The notes beneath the pieces were generated by a model. That model ran no database searches. It was not told the DNA's origin and saw only the letters and a program-made list of their open reading frames with translations. Below are positions 1 through 6,835 of a DNA stretch of 24,158 bases, piece after piece. The number at the start of each line of letters is the position of its first letter. The first letter of the stretch is position 1. The position numbers and the translations under genes are program-made. The stretch comes from Thermacetogenium sp. UBA5472 (GTDB taxonomy: Bacteria; Bacillota; DSM-12270; Thermacetogeniales; Thermacetogeniaceae), in contig DIQC01000083.1 of NCBI GenBank assembly GCA_002426495.1, positions 1 to 24,158 of the forward strand, read 5' to 3'.

Positions 1-68
1 GCCAGATCGAATTCTCCGCAAACTTTGATGATCATAATACTCCCAGTTCTCCTCAGATCTAGGCCCAA
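1..68 (-). CDS. spoIIAA: Anti-sigma factor antagonist SpoIIAA, N-terminal fragment (runs off the window)
   Basis: Only the first 22 codons are inside the window. The frame opens with TTG at 68-66, five bases after a strong ribosome binding site (AGGGAGGGG). It reads LGLDLRRTGS then IMIIKVCGEFDL. This aligns with the start of Bacillus SpoIIAA (LGIDMNVKES, then VLCIRLTGELD), including the GE-D turn of the STAS fold. In Bacillus, spoIIAA follows dacF directly and heads the spoIIAA-spoIIAB-sigF operon controlling forespore sigma-F; the same position is seen here. An internal ATG at 35-33 is a less likely start because it would remove the first strand of the fold. Identity rests on a short alignment plus gene order. 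Confidence 0.72.
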   Translation of the reverse strand, partial: MGLDLRRTGSIMIIKVCGEFDL

Positions 69-96
69 TTTTACCCCTCCCTTGTTCTCAGCCAAC

Positions 97-126
97 TAAT
101 TCGTCGTGACAGCAATAAATTCCTGC
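97..126 (-). promoter_or_regulatory. Sigma-H promoter with overlapping 0A-like box, upstream of spoIIAA
   Basis: On the minus strand GCAGGAATT (126-118) matches the sigma-H -35 consensus RnAGGAwWW at every position. After a 12-base spacer, GACGAATTA (105-97) matches the -10 consensus RnnGAATww at every position. CGACGAA, overlapping the -10, is one base from the Spo0A box TGWCGAA. The element lies about 30 bases before the TTG start of spoIIAA. In Bacillus the spoIIA operon is driven by sigma-H and activated by phosphorylated Spo0A, so both sequence and position fit. Confidence 0.72.
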
Positions 127-138
127 TAATATATGGCA

Positions 139-172
139 TTTTAAAACCCCCTCAGGATCCACCAAGGGGGTT
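139..172 (-). terminator. Rho-independent terminator after dacF
   Basis: The 8-bp arms AACCCCCT and AGGGGGTT (plus-strand positions 145-152 and 165-172) enclose a 12-base loop. On the minus strand the stem is followed by a short T run and then A residues. It sits 18 bases after the dacF stop and before the sigma-H promoter of spoIIAA, so it separates dacF from the spoIIA operon. The T run is short, so termination may be partial. Confidence 0.6.
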
Positions 173-190
173 CTTCGTAAAATCATGGCC

Positions 191-1348
191 TTAATTGGTC
201 AGTGACTTAAAACTCTTTTTGAACATGCGCCCCAAGCTTCCCTTAGGAACTTTTTTTTGCGCCACAAGAGGAACCCTCTCCAAGATTTTGCCCTCGACTA
301 TTATCTTTAATTCCCCTACAATATCCCCTTTTTCCACAGGAGCAGACAGGAAACATATCAGCTCGACTTCTGTTGTTATATCTTTCTCCTCACCTTTTTG
401 CATTAAAACACCGGCACCCTCAGGTGCAACAGCCCCAACCTGATCAACTGTGCCCCTGCCAACACGAACCTGCTTCACAACCTGTCCCGGCTTCACCAAC
501 TCCTCATATGCATAGTTGGCAAAACCCCAATTGTACAACGTCACAGACTCCTGGAAATGGCCTCTGATTTCAGGAACGCCAAAAACACTGCAGATCATTC
601 TCAAGTTGTCTCGCTTTACTGTAGATACAAGACAGTAATTGGCTTCTGTTGTCCAGCCTGTTTTACCACCATCTGTTCCATCATACCACCAGAGAAGTTT
701 ATTTGTATTATCAAGCTGTGTCTTTCCACCGCGCAGTTTGTAGTGTTTGATGCTGGTCAATTTCATAAATTCCGGGTATTGAATGGCCTCTTTGCACAGC
801 ATTGCCATATCATAGGCACTTGTATAGTGCCCTTTAGCTGGAAGTCCGTGGGCATTAACAAAATGCGTGTTTTTCAAACCCATATCTTTAGCCTTTTCGT
901 TCATAAGTCCCACAAAGGCTTTCTCACTTCCGGCAATATGCTCGGCTACTGCAACACAAGCATCATTGGCTGACCCGACAGCGATGGCGATCAGCATCTC
1001 TTGGTAAGACATATCTTCTCCAGGTTCTAGCCAGATCTCCGAACCACCCATTTCCCAGGCAGCTTCACTGGTTACTACCCGGTCATCCAACTGTACCTTT
1101 CCATCATGCAAGGCATCTAAAGCCACCAAAAGAGTAGCCACTTTGGTCACACTTGCCGGAGCTCTTCGTTGATGAGGATTTTTTTCGTAGATTATCTCTC
1201 CACTATTGGCTTCCATCAGAACAGCAGAAGGGGCTTTTGTTTCCGGTTTTACACTCCCTGCGGCAGGTGTAATTGGTGTAATTGGTGCAACCTGTAGTAA
1301 AAATGTTGCTACAAAAATAACGACCAACCAACAACAACGACGGCGCAT
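191..1348 (-). CDS. dacF: D-alanyl-D-alanine carboxypeptidase (DacF type, penicillin-binding protein 5 family)
   Basis: A 385-residue serine peptidase of family S11 that trims the terminal D-alanine from peptidoglycan stem peptides outside the membrane. Residues 1-30 form a signal peptide with a basic start (MRRR) and a hydrophobic stretch. The penicillin-binding motifs are complete and well spaced: SVTK at 66-69 (nucleophile Ser66), SAN at 126-128 and KTG at 229-231. The C-terminal third resembles the PBP5 beta-rich domain and ends in a basic stretch (MFKKSFKS) that may act as a membrane anchor. The ATG follows GAGGAGGT at good spacing. Position between pdp and spoIIAA matches Bacillus dacF, which is expressed in the forespore. 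DacB or DacA are alternative names, but the context favours DacF. Confidence 0.88.
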   Translation of the reverse strand: MRRRCCWLVVIFVATFLLQVAPITPITPAAGSVKPETKAPSAVLMEANSGEIIYEKNPHQRRAPASVTKVATLLVALDALHDGKVQLDDRVVTSEAAWEMGGSEIWLEPGEDMSYQEMLIAIAVGSANDACVAVAEHIAGSEKAFVGLMNEKAKDMGLKNTHFVNAHGLPAKGHYTSAYDMAMLCKEAIQYPEFMKLTSIKHYKLRGGKTQLDNTNKLLWWYDGTDGGKTGWTTEANYCLVSTVKRDNLRMICSVFGVPEIRGHFQESVTLYNWGFANYAYEELVKPGQVVKQVRVGRGTVDQVGAVAPEGAGVLMQKGEEKDITTEVELICFLSAPVEKGDIVGELKIIVEGKILERVPLVAQKKVPKGSLGRMFKKSFKSLTN

Positions 1349-1378
1349 GGCACTACCTCCTCAAAGATCATCTTGCCT

Positions 1379-1408
1379 TAGTATCTGCAAAGATAATTCA
1401 CTTAATTC
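1379..1408 (-). promoter_or_regulatory. Possible sigma-G/sigma-F type promoter of dacF
   Basis: On the minus strand GAATT (1408-1404) and GATACTA (1385-1379) are 18 bases apart. The sigma-G consensus is GHATR, 17-18 bases, CATXHTA, so the match is 4/5 and 6/7. The predicted start is about 25 bases before the dacF ATG. Forespore control would suit DacF, but the motif is short and this remains a weak call. Confidence 0.3.
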
Positions 1409-1479
1409 TGGTAAAGTTAGTCGCTGGTGGTTGGTCGTTGGTTTTGGTGGTTAGTAGTTAGTAATGTGACGCTATCCTG

Positions 1480-1525
1480 ACGGGGACTGATACCTTTTGT
1501 ATGCAACAGGAACCGTCCCCAGTGC
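1480..1525. repeat. Imperfect palindromic repeat A (GGGGAC / GTCCCC arms)
   Basis: GGGGAC at 1482-1487 pairs with GTCCCC at 1515-1520 across a 27-base interior. On the minus strand the right arm reads CTGGGGACGGTTCC, closely matching the core of the repeat at 13388-13414 (GGGACGGTTC). It lies in the 178-base gap between pdp and dacF. The rest of that gap is a G/T-rich stretch (about 1417-1462, made of TTGG/TGG units) with no open frame. Confidence 0.5.
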
Positions 1526-1526
1526 A

Positions 1527-2831
1527 TCAGCGGATTACGTCATAGATCAGCGGAGGCTGGGGCTGCTGTTCTGGTCCAATGGTAAAGGCAGCACTGAGCC
1601 GCTTTTTGGCTTCTTCCAGGTTCTGCTCATTGTTAATATGAAGCACAGCCAGGATCTCATTTACTTTAACAACATCCCCCACCTTTTTCTGCAAGGTGAT
1701 GCCCACTGCCGGGTCAATGCTGTCTTCTTTGCGCAATCGCCCAGCACCGAGCAGCAGTGAAACCCAGCCCACTTCCCTGGCATTTATTTCTTGAATAAAT
1801 CCGCTCTCCTGTGCCCGGACTTCATATTTTTTAGCGGCAGTTGGTAGAAGTGATGGCTGATCAATAAAATCAGGAGAGCCACCCTGGGCAATAATTATCT
1901 CTCTCAGCTTATCCAGGCCGGCACCCTCTTCCAGAAGTACCCGCATCCGTTCCCGTCCCAGCTGCGGAGTTTCCACAGTACCTGCTGCTGCCAGCATCTC
2001 TCCCCCGAGAACCAAACAGAGTTCGGTTATATCGGCAGGCCCCTGGCCTTTCAAGGTTTGCACAACCTCCTGTACCTCAAGAGCATTTCCCACAGCATAA
2101 CCCAAAGGCTGAACCATACTGCTGAGGACAATCACTGTTTCACGCCCAAACTCTTTACCTAATGCTGTCATCAGCTGACCCAGGTCTCGAGCTTGTTCCA
2201 CAGAGGAGAGAAAGCCACCTGACCCTACTTTTACGTCAAGTACGATACAATCCGCACCACCGGCGATCTTTTTGGACATAATGCTGCTGGCAATGAAAGA
2301 CAAACTATCTACAGTTCCTGTCACATCTCGCAGTGCATAAATTTTCTTGTCAGCAGGTACCAGTTCAGCGGACTGTCCGGCTATCACAGCCCCTACTTTC
2401 TTAGCCACAGCCATTACTTCATCCAATGATAAATCAATACGCAAGCCAGGAATGGTTTCCAATTTATCGAGAGTGCCCCCTGTATGGCCCAGGGCACGCC
2501 CGGACATTTTGACAACAACTGTTCCCGCTGCCGCCACCAGAGGTACCAGAATAAGTGTGGTCTTGTCACCCACACCGCCGGTGCTGTGCTTATCCACCTT
2601 AACGCCGGGAATCCCTGTCAGATCAAGAACATCCCCGGATTTGATCATCGATGCTGTCAAGCCCCTGGTTTCAGAAAAATTTAGACCACGCAAAAAGGCA
2701 GCCATTAAAAAGGCTGACATCTGGTAGTCAGGGATGTCGCCCCTAGCACACCCCTGAATCAGGTAATCTATTTCCTGGGAACTCAAACTGTTCCCTTCCC
2801 TTTTTTTGATAATAAGATCAACTGCCCTCAT
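1527..2831 (-). CDS. pdp: Pyrimidine-nucleoside phosphorylase
   Basis: A 434-residue enzyme of the thymidine/pyrimidine phosphorylase family, which splits uridine, deoxyuridine and thymidine with phosphate to give the free base and (deoxy)ribose 1-phosphate. Visible signatures are KHSTGGVGDK at 81-90 (phosphate and sugar binding) and SGRALGHTGGTLDKLE at about 110-125. Length equals the family norm (430-440). The three-part layout (helical domain, alpha/beta domain, C-terminal domain from about 345) is complete. It starts six bases after the deoB stop, with its AGGGGTGAG ribosome binding site overlapping the end of deoB. The two are clearly coupled: Pdp makes the pentose 1-phosphate that DeoB isomerises. 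Bacillus has a purine nucleoside phosphorylase in this slot. Confidence 0.93.
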   Translation of the reverse strand: MRAVDLIIKKREGNSLSSQEIDYLIQGCARGDIPDYQMSAFLMAAFLRGLNFSETRGLTASMIKSGDVLDLTGIPGVKVDKHSTGGVGDKTTLILVPLVAAAGTVVVKMSGRALGHTGGTLDKLETIPGLRIDLSLDEVMAVAKKVGAVIAGQSAELVPADKKIYALRDVTGTVDSLSFIASSIMSKKIAGGADCIVLDVKVGSGGFLSSVEQARDLGQLMTALGKEFGRETVIVLSSMVQPLGYAVGNALEVQEVVQTLKGQGPADITELCLVLGGEMLAAAGTVETPQLGRERMRVLLEEGAGLDKLREIIIAQGGSPDFIDQPSLLPTAAKKYEVRAQESGFIQEINAREVGWVSLLLGAGRLRKEDSIDPAVGITLQKKVGDVVKVNEILAVLHINNEQNLEEAKKRLSAAFTIGPEQQPQPPLIYDVIR

Positions 2832-2837
2832 ATAGGC

Positions 2838-4028
2838 TCACCCCTCGATAAACTCTGTTATTGGAGTACCCTGCAGCTGCTCAACTCCAAAAAGGGCTGC
2901 CAGTGTCGCCCCCATGTCTGCCATCGTAGAGCGCACACCCAGAGAAACCGGCCTTACAATATCCCCTGCGATCAACAAGGGAACATACTCCCTGGAGTGG
3001 TCAGTGCTGGGTGTCGTCGGATCACAGCCGTGATCTGCGGTAAGAACAATAATATCCCCCTCTTGTAGAACTGTCAGAATACGGGGCAGCCAAGAGTCAA
3101 ATTGTTCGAGAGCCTCTACAAATCCTTGGGGATTATTGCGGTGTCCGTAAAGTGTATCAAAATCAACCAGTGTGGCAAAGACAACACCCTTGTCCAACTC
3201 GTTGAAGGCAGCGACTGCTTTGGAAAATATCTCCTCATTCCCGGCAGCGGACACAGCAGATGTGACTCCACTGCCTGCAAATAGATCATTGACCTTACCC
3301 ACAGCTACCACCTGATAGTGGGCGTCATTCAATGTATTCAAAAGCGTCGGGCCAGGAGGTGAAACAGAAAAATCATGGCGCCGTGTTGAACGGGTAAAAT
3401 TACCAGGTTCACCGACAAAGGGACGGGCAATGACCCTTCCCACCCCATGACGCCCAGTGAGCAGTTCCCTTGCCGCAGCACAAATATCGTAAAGTTCGGA
3501 AACAGGGATCACCTCTTCATGGGCAGCTATCTGAAAAACACTGTCAGCTGATGTGTAGACTATGGGGTAACCCGTTTCTATATGCTGGGCACCAAGTTCC
3601 TCAATAATCACTGTTCCGGAGGCAACCTTATTGCCTAAAACCTTCCTGCCGATCCTTTCCTCAAAGGGAATGATCACCTCCGGTGGAAACCCTTCAGGGT
3701 ATGTGGGAAAAGGAGTGCTTAGAATCAGCCCGGTCATTTCCCAGTGGCCGCTTGTGCTGTCCTTTCCCGGGGACTGCATAGCCATCCTGCCATAGGCCGC
3801 CTGAGGCTCGGCTGCAGGAGGAATCCCTTCGATAGAGATTATATTGCCCAATCCCAGCTTACCCAGATGGGGAAGATGGAGCCCACCCACCTCTGCTGCC
3901 AGATTTCCCAGGGTGCAAGAACCACTGTCCCCAAAATCTGCGGCATCAGGGAGCTCACCGACCCCTACCCCGTCCATGACAATTATCATAGCCCGTCTGC
4001 ATTTACGATCTAGGATGTGCTTTTTCAT
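2838..4028 (-). CDS. deoB: Phosphopentomutase
   Basis: A 396-residue phosphopentomutase of the alkaline phosphatase superfamily, which converts (deoxy)ribose 1-phosphate to the 5-phosphate in nucleoside salvage. The metal-binding motif MDGVGVGELPDA begins at residue 18, SGHWEMTG lies in the middle, and LTADHGCDP near the C-terminus supplies further metal ligands. Length is normal. The ATG at 4028 has GAGAGAGG five bases upstream and overlaps the end of xerD by 26 bases. A later ATG (codon 14) has no good binding site, so the longer form is preferred. xerD-deoB-pdp reads as one transcription unit. Confidence 0.94.
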   Translation of the reverse strand: MKKHILDRKCRRAMIIVMDGVGVGELPDAADFGDSGSCTLGNLAAEVGGLHLPHLGKLGLGNIISIEGIPPAAEPQAAYGRMAMQSPGKDSTSGHWEMTGLILSTPFPTYPEGFPPEVIIPFEERIGRKVLGNKVASGTVIIEELGAQHIETGYPIVYTSADSVFQIAAHEEVIPVSELYDICAAARELLTGRHGVGRVIARPFVGEPGNFTRSTRRHDFSVSPPGPTLLNTLNDAHYQVVAVGKVNDLFAGSGVTSAVSAAGNEEIFSKAVAAFNELDKGVVFATLVDFDTLYGHRNNPQGFVEALEQFDSWLPRILTVLQEGDIIVLTADHGCDPTTPSTDHSREYVPLLIAGDIVRPVSLGVRSTMADMGATLAALFGVEQLQGTPITEFIEG

Positions 4029-4899
4029 AGACCTCTCTCAATCTCCCTTGACTCAGATGTGTATAGATCTCTGTTGTGGAAATATCAGCATGCCCCAGCA
4101 TCTCTTGCACCGCTCTCAAATCAGCCCCGTTTTCCAATAGATGGGTAGCAAAAGAGTGGCGCAGCACATGTGGGGTAATTTCTTTTTGTATTCCAGCCCT
4201 GTAAGCGTAACCCTTCATAATCTTCCAAAAACCTTGACGGCTCAGGCGTCTGCCATGGTTATTCAAAAAGACCGCTCGCACGAAACTTTTCTTTCTTAAC
4301 TTTAACCTGCTATGAGAAAGGTATTCATTGATATATCGGCATGCTACTTTACCGATAGGGATCAACCGCTCCCGGGACCCTTTACCTAGACAGCGAACAA
4401 ACCCCATCTCCAAATTCAGATGTTCTGTATCTAACCCTAGCATTTCCGAAATACGCATCCCTGAAGCATACAATAATTCCAACATCGCCTTATCCCGCAG
4501 TCCCAGTACAGTTCCGGAGTTGGGCTGAGAAAGCAACAGATCAACATCCTGAACACTGAGCACCCGGGGCAGGTTTTTCTCCAGTCTAGGTGATGTAATG
4601 TTTTCAGTGGGATCATTTTTTATCTTGCCTTCCTGTAACAGAAAGCGATATAAACTGCGGATCGCCGCCAACTTACGGGACCGAGTCCTGGCACTGCGGT
4701 TTTGCTCACGCAGATAATCTAAGAAATTAAATATAATACCCTGAGTTGCTTCTAAAAAATTAAACCCATTATTTTTTAAAAAGTGTGCATACTGTTCCAG
4801 ATCATAACGGTAAGAATCTACAGTATTCTTAGCAAGCCCCCGCTCGACCTGTAAAAAGGTTAAAAAATAATTTAACTGACTGTCATATCCACTACTCAA
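4003..4899 (-). CDS. xerD: Site-specific tyrosine recombinase XerD
   Basis: A tyrosine recombinase that resolves chromosome dimers at dif together with XerC. I start it at TTG 4899, eight bases after a clean GGAGG, giving 298 residues, the usual XerD length. An upstream TTG at 4950 would add 17 residues and would begin inside the T run of a terminator. The SAM-like N-terminal core-binding domain spans about 5-90. The catalytic set is complete: Arg149 (SGMRISE), Lys173 (GKGSRER), His244 and Arg247 (HVLRH), His270 (LGHADI) and Tyr279 (EIYTHL). Its place before deoB matches Bacillus (xerD-drm). Confidence 0.93.
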   Translation of the reverse strand: MSSGYDSQLNYFLTFLQVERGLAKNTVDSYRYDLEQYAHFLKNNGFNFLEATQGIIFNFLDYLREQNRSARTRSRKLAAIRSLYRFLLQEGKIKNDPTENITSPRLEKNLPRVLSVQDVDLLLSQPNSGTVLGLRDKAMLELLYASGMRISEMLGLDTEHLNLEMGFVRCLGKGSRERLIPIGKVACRYINEYLSHSRLKLRKKSFVRAVFLNNHGRRLSRQGFWKIMKGYAYRAGIQKEITPHVLRHSFATHLLENGADLRAVQEMLGHADISTTEIYTHLSQGRLREVYEKAHPRS

Positions 4900-4948
4900 A
4901 AGACATTCCTCCGTTAAAATCTTCCTCTTCAAGAAGCATTCAACATAC

Positions 4949-4983
4949 AAAAAAAAACTCCTCTCTGTTTCTTAAACAGTGAG
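4949..4983 (-). terminator. Rho-independent terminator upstream of xerD
   Basis: On the minus strand CCTC-a-CTGTTT, a 3-base loop, and AAACAG-a-GAGG form a hairpin with one internal mismatch (4983-4959). Two bases later comes a run of eight T (4956-4949). It lies nine bases after the stop of the small membrane gene and 50 bases before the xerD start, so it ends the upstream unit. Confidence 0.7.
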
Positions 4984-4991
4984 GGTTTTTA

Positions 4992-5261
4992 TTAACGAGA
5001 GGTACCTGGTTCCTCCCCATAGTAAAACTGCTGCAGGCTCTCCAACAAGGTGTTATCTTGTGCCGGTTTCTCCGCGGCTCCCTGTTCGACTCCCTGTTCC
5101 ACCCGCATATAATAGGATTCCTCATCTTTGACATTTGCCAGCCCTCCGGCAACGAAGGATAGAAATTGGGGAATAAGAAGACCAATCAACAGCAGGAAAA
5201 ATATTAATTTTGCCACGACTGCCATCTTATGTTTCCAATTTGTGATAGTGATGAGCATCAT
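4992..5261 (-). CDS. Small single-pass membrane protein in the yqzK position
   Basis: An 89-residue protein, unrecognised by motif. I start at the ATG at 5261 because GAGGAGG lies nine bases upstream; a longer frame from 5306 has no such site. Residues 1-14 are polar/basic (ITITNWKHK), about 15-38 are a strong membrane segment (LIFFLLLIGLLIPQF), and the remainder is acidic and glutamine-rich. In Bacillus a protein of similar size and layout (YqzK, DUF4227) lies just upstream of xerD, so an equivalent is plausible, but I see no sequence signature to prove it. The reading frame, binding site and terminator on its 3' side support a real gene. Confidence 0.6.
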   Translation of the reverse strand: MMLITITNWKHKMAVVAKLIFFLLLIGLLIPQFLSFVAGGLANVKDEESYYMRVEQGVEQGAAEKPAQDNTLLESLQQFYYGEEPGTSR

Positions 5262-5375
5262 AAGCCTGTACCTCCTCAGGTAGTTCAGCATCACTAATGT
5301 CTGCACACTTTCCTTATACTTATGCTCACTATAGATACAGATAGAACTAATATCATATTTAAAGCAAGTTCTTAA

Positions 5376-5420
5376 TTGGCGTTGGACTCCCGCTTATAGG
5401 AAGCGGAGGCCCAACGCCAA
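5376..5420. repeat. Long perfect inverted repeat between spoIIM and the small membrane gene
   Basis: The arms TTGGCGTTGG (5376-5385) and CCAACGCCAA (5411-5420) are exact complements. A second nested stem, CCGCTT (5390-5395) with AAGCGG (5401-5406), lies inside. There is no T run on either side, so it is not a typical terminator. It occupies the 199-base gap 5262-5460, where I see no other feature. Confidence 0.6.
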
Positions 5421-5460
5421 GTTAGTCAGCCCAACACCCTCTGAACTCCGAACTGCGAAT

Positions 5461-6087
5461 TCACTGAAAAAATGGAGCGATGAGATGCAGTAGCAGTGGT
5501 ACCAGGTAAGCCTCTAGCCACGACCCAAGGACAATCAATAATAGAAAAAATAAAAAAATCAGAGAATAAACTCCCAACCGGTTTAAGGGGGCATGCTGGC
5601 GGCGCAGAAGGGTAATAGAAAAATATAAAGCCACAGCACCGGCGCCTACAAAAGCAGGAACATAACAAAGATTTTGAGGCAGTACACCAGCTAAAGCCAG
5701 AGCTAAACCCTTTCCTGCCTCCTGCTGCACCAGATAACCGACAGTGAAACCAATAATAAAGCCTCTGGCTCCAAGGGCAAACAAGACCAGGGGGCTCCCC
5801 ACCATCGTCACCCCGAAGATCCACAGGAGAAACAATGTTCCTGCCTGGGTTTTAAGTATATTACCCCAGCTTTGCAGGTTGGAAATGAACTCCCCCGAAA
5901 AGTCTGAGGCTTCCTCGATATATAAAGTCATAAACTGATGCAGTTCTTGCTGAACCACCGGATTTAGAGAATGCAAGGTAAGAGCCCCTAAAATTATCCC
6001 ACACAAAAAAAACCCAATAGCCATGACCACAGGGACCAAGAAGTCTTTTTGAATATTGATGGCAACAGAAGCCTTTTTCCAGCGCAT
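5461..6087 (-). CDS. spoIIM: Stage II sporulation protein M
   Basis: A 208-residue integral membrane protein. SpoIIM is part of the SpoIID-SpoIIM-SpoIIP complex that drives engulfment of the forespore by dissolving septal peptidoglycan. Membrane segments are visible near residues 17-37, 85-105, 108-125, 135-165 and 175-200. GARGFIIGFTVGYLVQQ and PQNLCYVPAF are typical of the family. I choose the second ATG (6087), seven bases after GGAGG; the first ATG (6093) is only one base from that site. Bacillus has spoIIM in the same nudF-to-xerD interval. Confidence 0.9.
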   Translation of the reverse strand: MRWKKASVAINIQKDFLVPVVMAIGFFLCGIILGALTLHSLNPVVQQELHQFMTLYIEEASDFSGEFISNLQSWGNILKTQAGTLFLLWIFGVTMVGSPLVLFALGARGFIIGFTVGYLVQQEAGKGLALALAGVLPQNLCYVPAFVGAGAVALYFSITLLRRQHAPLNRLGVYSLIFLFFLLLIVLGSWLEAYLVPLLLHLIAPFFQ

Positions 6088-6130
6088 GGCCATCCCTCCC
6101 CGACAAAGAAAATAATACCTCTCTTAGAAG

Positions 6131-6138
6131 ATTCTATG
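6131..6138 (-). promoter_or_regulatory. Possible sigma-E -10 element for spoIIM
   Basis: CATAGAAT on the minus strand matches seven of eight positions of the sigma-E -10 consensus CATACAHT and lies about 45 bases before the spoIIM start. The expected -35 region (TAATTGG) matches poorly. spoIIM is a sigma-E gene in Bacillus, which is the main reason to record it. Confidence 0.28.
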
Positions 6139-6163
6139 CGGGGATAAATAAACCAATTACTGG

Positions 6164-6835
6164 CTAATGAAATCTTTGCAATAAAAACTGCTCTGCCAGG
6201 TAGTTTGCAGCCAGGACATCCTCCAAGGCCTTACCGCTGGCAGCGACAAAAGTAATGCCTGTCCCTTCTTTTTCAGCGATCCTCGATGCCCGCTCTACCG
6301 CTGCCCTGGCATTTTCCCAACCGGTACGGCCGGGGGTGCGAGCTATAGTGCCTGTCACAACTGATGCACCGGCATTGAATGCTGTATCAAAAGCAGCTCC
6401 ACCGCAGTCAGTGACAGCTACCACAATCTTATCCTTTAAGTCAACCAGTCTGGAGATCTCTGCACCCTGGTTAGGGTAGATCCCCACCTCTTGCTTCCCC
6501 GCGGCATGAAGCCCTGCCAAAAAACCAGCCACCCTCTCCTGCCGCTCTGCTTTTGTGCCGATGCGAGGTTCAGCTATCACCACCACTTCTGTCTCTAATT
6601 TCTCAGCCATCGATGCAGCGTACTTACCTACCTCTGCAGGGTTCACCGGCACAGGTGCCCTACAGGATACAGGACTGGCACCCAGAATGAGAGCCGCTCC
6701 CTCCTGCAGGGCAGCTTCCAGTGTAGTACTCATATCGATGACATCTACAATCACAACAACCTGTCCATTACAAGCAGCCTGATAAGCGCCACTGGCATCG
6801 GTTGTTACTGTGATCACTCCTTTGCTCCCTGTCAC
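6164..6835 (-). CDS. ComB-like protein (2-phosphosulfolactate phosphatase family fold), exact substrate unknown
   Basis: A 223-residue soluble protein starting with GTG and overlapping the endoQ stop by four bases (GTGA), with GGGGGGAG six bases upstream. Two regions resemble ComB, the coenzyme M pathway phosphatase: VVVIVDVIDMSTTLEAAL (about 26-43), like ComB VVVDVLRATTT, and ITFVAASGKALEDVLAA (about 194-210), like its C-terminal LEDVLAAG segment. ComB family members in sporulating Firmicutes without coenzyme M probably act on other substrates. Translational coupling to endoQ suggests a linked expression pattern, not a proven shared function. Confidence 0.5.
   Translation of the reverse strand: MTGSKGVITVTTDASGAYQAACNGQVVVIVDVIDMSTTLEAALQEGAALILGASPVSCRAPVPVNPAEVGKYAASMAEKLETEVVVIAEPRIGTKAERQERVAGFLAGLHAAGKQEVGIYPNQGAEISRLVDLKDKIVVAVTDCGGAAFDTAFNAGASVVTGTIARTPGRTGWENARAAVERASRIAEKEGTGITFVAASGKALEDVLAANYLAEQFLLQRFH

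Noticed and set aside
557..973. Plus-strand open frame of 138 codons opposite dacF
   Set aside because: It overlaps the catalytic region of an intact carboxypeptidase gene and has no supporting signal.
4003..4950. XerD as an integrase of a mobile element
   Set aside because: Length, full XerD-type motifs and position before deoB match the housekeeping recombinase; there are no attachment repeats or phage genes nearby.
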